A stretch of 8,003 bases of DNA from Actinomycetota bacterium (GTDB lineage Bacteria; Actinomycetota; Acidimicrobiia; Acidimicrobiales; Ilumatobacteraceae), in contig WLKU01000057.1 in the NCBI GenBank assembly GCA_009701105.1, positions 1 to 8,003 of the forward strand, in the 5' to 3' direction. The notes under the pieces were generated by a model. The model was given only the letters and a program-made list of their open reading frames with translations. It had not been told where the DNA came from and searched no databases. This document shows, piece by piece, positions 6,046-8,003 of the stretch. The translations under genes and the position numbers were made by a program. Each line of letters starts with the position of its first letter. Position 1 is the first letter of the stretch.

Positions 6046-7980
6046 TTAATCGTTGCTTAATGCGCGTAAAACCTGAGCAACTATGCCTTGTGCGTCGAGG
6101 CCCATTTGGTGAAGAATCACATTGGGTTTGGCGGTGGGCACAAACGTTGTGGGGACGCCAAGCACATGGACGATAGGTCGTTTATGTCCCGTTGCTGCCT
6201 GGAATAAATCGTTGATCGTGTTCTCGATCGTCATGCCAATGCCGCCATCACGAATGCCGTCTTCGGCGGTGATGACATCGTCGTGTTGCATTGCATCGGC
6301 GATCATTGCTGGGTCAAGCGGGGAGCACGAGCGCACGTCCCACACCGTCACATCAACATTGCTGGCCTGAAGTGTTTTGGCGGCCTCGAGTGCTGCACCA
6401 ACGAGTTTGCCGATAGCCAAGATGCACACGCGCTTGCTTGGGCCGTCAACAAGTTTGCGTGCCTGCAGGCCCGAACCGATGTCATTTTCATCGACATTGC
6501 GGGCCAAGCCCTTTGGGTATCGAATAGCAACCGGGCCAGTGTCGGCAAGCGAAATGGCATCGCTCAACATTTGTTGCAAGTCTTGAGTGCTCGACGGTGC
6601 AAGCACGCGCATGCCGGGAACTTTGGAGAGCAGCGCCATGTCGTAGACGCCGTGATGGCTTGGACCGTCGTCACCTGTAATGCCCGCGCGATCGAGACAG
6701 AAAATCACTGGCAAGCGATGCATTGCAACGTCATACACAACTTGGTCCCATGCGCGATTCAAAAAGGTTGAGTACAACGCAACGACGGGGCGCATGCCAC
6801 CCATTGCCATACCAGCAGCCGCAGTGACCGCATGTTGTTCAGCAATGCCTACGTCGAAGAAACGATCTGGAAAATGTTCTTGAAACTGAATCAAACCTGT
6901 TGGCCCAGGCATCGCGGCAGTGATTGCAACAATGCGTGAATCTTGTTCGGCGAGTTTGATGATGGTGTCAGCAAACGCTTCGGTGTAACCAGTCGGTACA
7001 GATTTTGGTGGACCATTTATTGGGTCAAACACTGGTGCATCGTGCAAATGTTTTTCGTCATCATCCTCTGCTGGCGAGTATCCACGACCTTTTTGAGTAA
7101 TCACGTGAATAACGATTGGACCTTCCTCGACCCGTTGTTGTGCGGCAGTGAATGCAAATTCCATTGCTTTCATGTCGTGTCCATCGATTGGTCCGATGTA
7201 TCGAACACCGAGTGCTTCAAAAAATGCTGGTGGTTGCAAAAACTCTCGAACGCCTGCCTTGAACGCTTCCATTCCGCGCTCGGCTTGCTTACCTATGAAC
7301 GGTAGTTTTTTGAGAAACGTTTCAAACTTGCGTTGACGCCGCACATACACAGGATTGAGACGAATATCGGTGAGTTTGTTGGAAAGCTTTCGTGAGACTC
7401 GCTCAGCTGGGCCGCCCTTTGTGAGATTAGAAATCGTTGGCGCATAGCTTCGACCGTTGTCGTTGAGAATAATGATGACGCGTTTGCCAGAGTGACCCAG
7501 ATTATTGAGCGCCTCATACGCCATGCCGCCCGTCATTGAGCCATCGCCGATGATGGCAACAATGTGTCTGCGGTCTGGTGTCTTGCCTGCATCGCGGGCA
7601 ACAGCAAGACCGTATGCATAACTGAGCACGGTAGATGCATGACTATTTTCGATGAAGTCGTGCACGCTTTCCTCACGACTTGGGTAACCAGATATGCCGC
7701 CGGCTTGGCGCAATTGGCTAAAGCCGCCGCGCCTGCCAGTAACAATCTTGTGGATGTAAGCCTGATGGCCTGTGTCCCACAAAATGGCGTCGCGCGGCGA
7801 ATCGAATACTCGATGAAGGGCAAGCGTGAGTTCGACGGCACCCAAGTTGGAGCCCAAATGTCCACCCGTTTCGGAAACTGCAGCAACAACAAATTCGCGG
7901 ATCTCGGCAGCCAGTTGCTCGAGCTCAGGAGCCGTCAAACCTCTTAGGTCACTGGGTTGACGGATTACTTCAAGAACCAT
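6046..7980 (-). CDS. dxs: 1-deoxy-D-xylulose-5-phosphate synthase
   Basis: Thiamine-diphosphate enzyme that condenses pyruvate with glyceraldehyde 3-phosphate to 1-deoxy-D-xylulose 5-phosphate, the entry step of the MEP isoprenoid pathway (also feeding thiamine and pyridoxal synthesis). It is complete at 644 residues. In the N-terminal TPP domain are GGHLGSNLG with H41, WDTGHQAY (68-75), and the metal/diphosphate motif GDGSMTGG (145-152) followed by NDNGRSYAP (173-181). GPIDGHD follows at 263-269. The pyrimidine domain has DVGIAEQHAVTAAAGMA with catalytic E381, YSTFLNRAWDQ (403-413) and GPSHHGVYD (439-447). A transketolase C-terminal domain covers roughly 510-640. ATG 7980 is chosen because an in-frame TAA lies only 9 bases upstream, so no longer start exists. 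No Shine-Dalgarno is seen before it. It leads a tight minus-strand operon with the phosphatase and aminotransferase. Confidence 0.97.
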   Translation of the reverse strand: MVLEVIRQPSDLRGLTAPELEQLAAEIREFVVAAVSETGGHLGSNLGAVELTLALHRVFDSPRDAILWDTGHQAYIHKIVTGRRGGFSQLRQAGGISGYPSREESVHDFIENSHASTVLSYAYGLAVARDAGKTPDRRHIVAIIGDGSMTGGMAYEALNNLGHSGKRVIIILNDNGRSYAPTISNLTKGGPAERVSRKLSNKLTDIRLNPVYVRRQRKFETFLKKLPFIGKQAERGMEAFKAGVREFLQPPAFFEALGVRYIGPIDGHDMKAMEFAFTAAQQRVEEGPIVIHVITQKGRGYSPAEDDDEKHLHDAPVFDPINGPPKSVPTGYTEAFADTIIKLAEQDSRIVAITAAMPGPTGLIQFQEHFPDRFFDVGIAEQHAVTAAAGMAMGGMRPVVALYSTFLNRAWDQVVYDVAMHRLPVIFCLDRAGITGDDGPSHHGVYDMALLSKVPGMRVLAPSSTQDLQQMLSDAISLADTGPVAIRYPKGLARNVDENDIGSGLQARKLVDGPSKRVCILAIGKLVGAALEAAKTLQASNVDVTVWDVRSCSPLDPAMIADAMQHDDVITAEDGIRDGGIGMTIENTINDLFQAATGHKRPIVHVLGVPTTFVPTAKPNVILHQMGLDAQGIVAQVLRALSND

Positions 7981-7988
7981 GGATATTT

Positions 7989-7994
7989 ACGCTA
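7989..7994 (-). promoter_or_regulatory. Possible -10 element (TAGCGT) for a leaderless dxs transcript
   Basis: On the minus strand, TAGCGT fits TANNNT and sits 8 bases before ATG 7980, the distance expected for a transcript starting at the initiation codon itself. The lack of a Shine-Dalgarno agrees with this. The upstream region, including any -35 box, is outside the window, so the call is weak. Confidence 0.2.
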
Positions 7995-8003
7995 TCTGAC
8001 GGA

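Overview
The window is densely packed chromosomal DNA from a bacterium, most likely an actinomycetote. The base composition looks close to even, with frequent GTG and probable TTG starts. The Dxs reads NDNGRSYAP where E. coli has a different sequence. The histidinol-phosphatase is of the inositol-monophosphatase type used by actinobacteria. One secreted protein ends in a small Cys/Lys/Trp domain that I associate with freshwater and marine Acidimicrobiia and related lineages. That lineage guess is an inference with moderate confidence. No mobile element, CRISPR array, tRNA or rRNA is visible.

Plus strand, 1-4086: five genes run head to tail with almost no spacing. (1) The 3' end of an IscS/NifS-type cysteine desulfurase enters from the left edge. 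(2) mnmA, the tRNA 2-thiouridylase, starts 10 bases later. (3) A secreted beta-propeller-like protein of unknown function overlaps the end of mnmA by 46 bases and has the only strong Shine-Dalgarno sequence in the window. (4) A small secreted M14 zinc peptidase follows. (5) A TauE/SafE-family permease overlaps the peptidase stop by 4 bases. The desulfurase and MnmA form a recognisable sulfur relay for the wobble uridine of tRNA. The three downstream genes are envelope or export functions that may simply share the transcript.

Minus strand, 7980-4067: three genes run in the opposite direction. dxs (first enzyme of the MEP isoprenoid pathway) is followed after 2 bases by a hisN-like phosphatase, then after 10 bases by a class V aminotransferase of the isopenicillin-N-epimerase-like type. 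The two operons converge and their last genes overlap by 20 bases, leaving no room for a conventional intergenic terminator.

The main anomaly is in the hisN-like gene. Its first 26-32 residues lie in one frame and the rest in another, and adding a single base near a T5 run or a G4 run restores a 262-residue protein of normal family length. No convincing unknown multi-gene system is present. The least understood pieces are the secreted protein at 1513-2541 with its C-terminal mini-domain, and the unassigned substrate of the epimerase-like enzyme.
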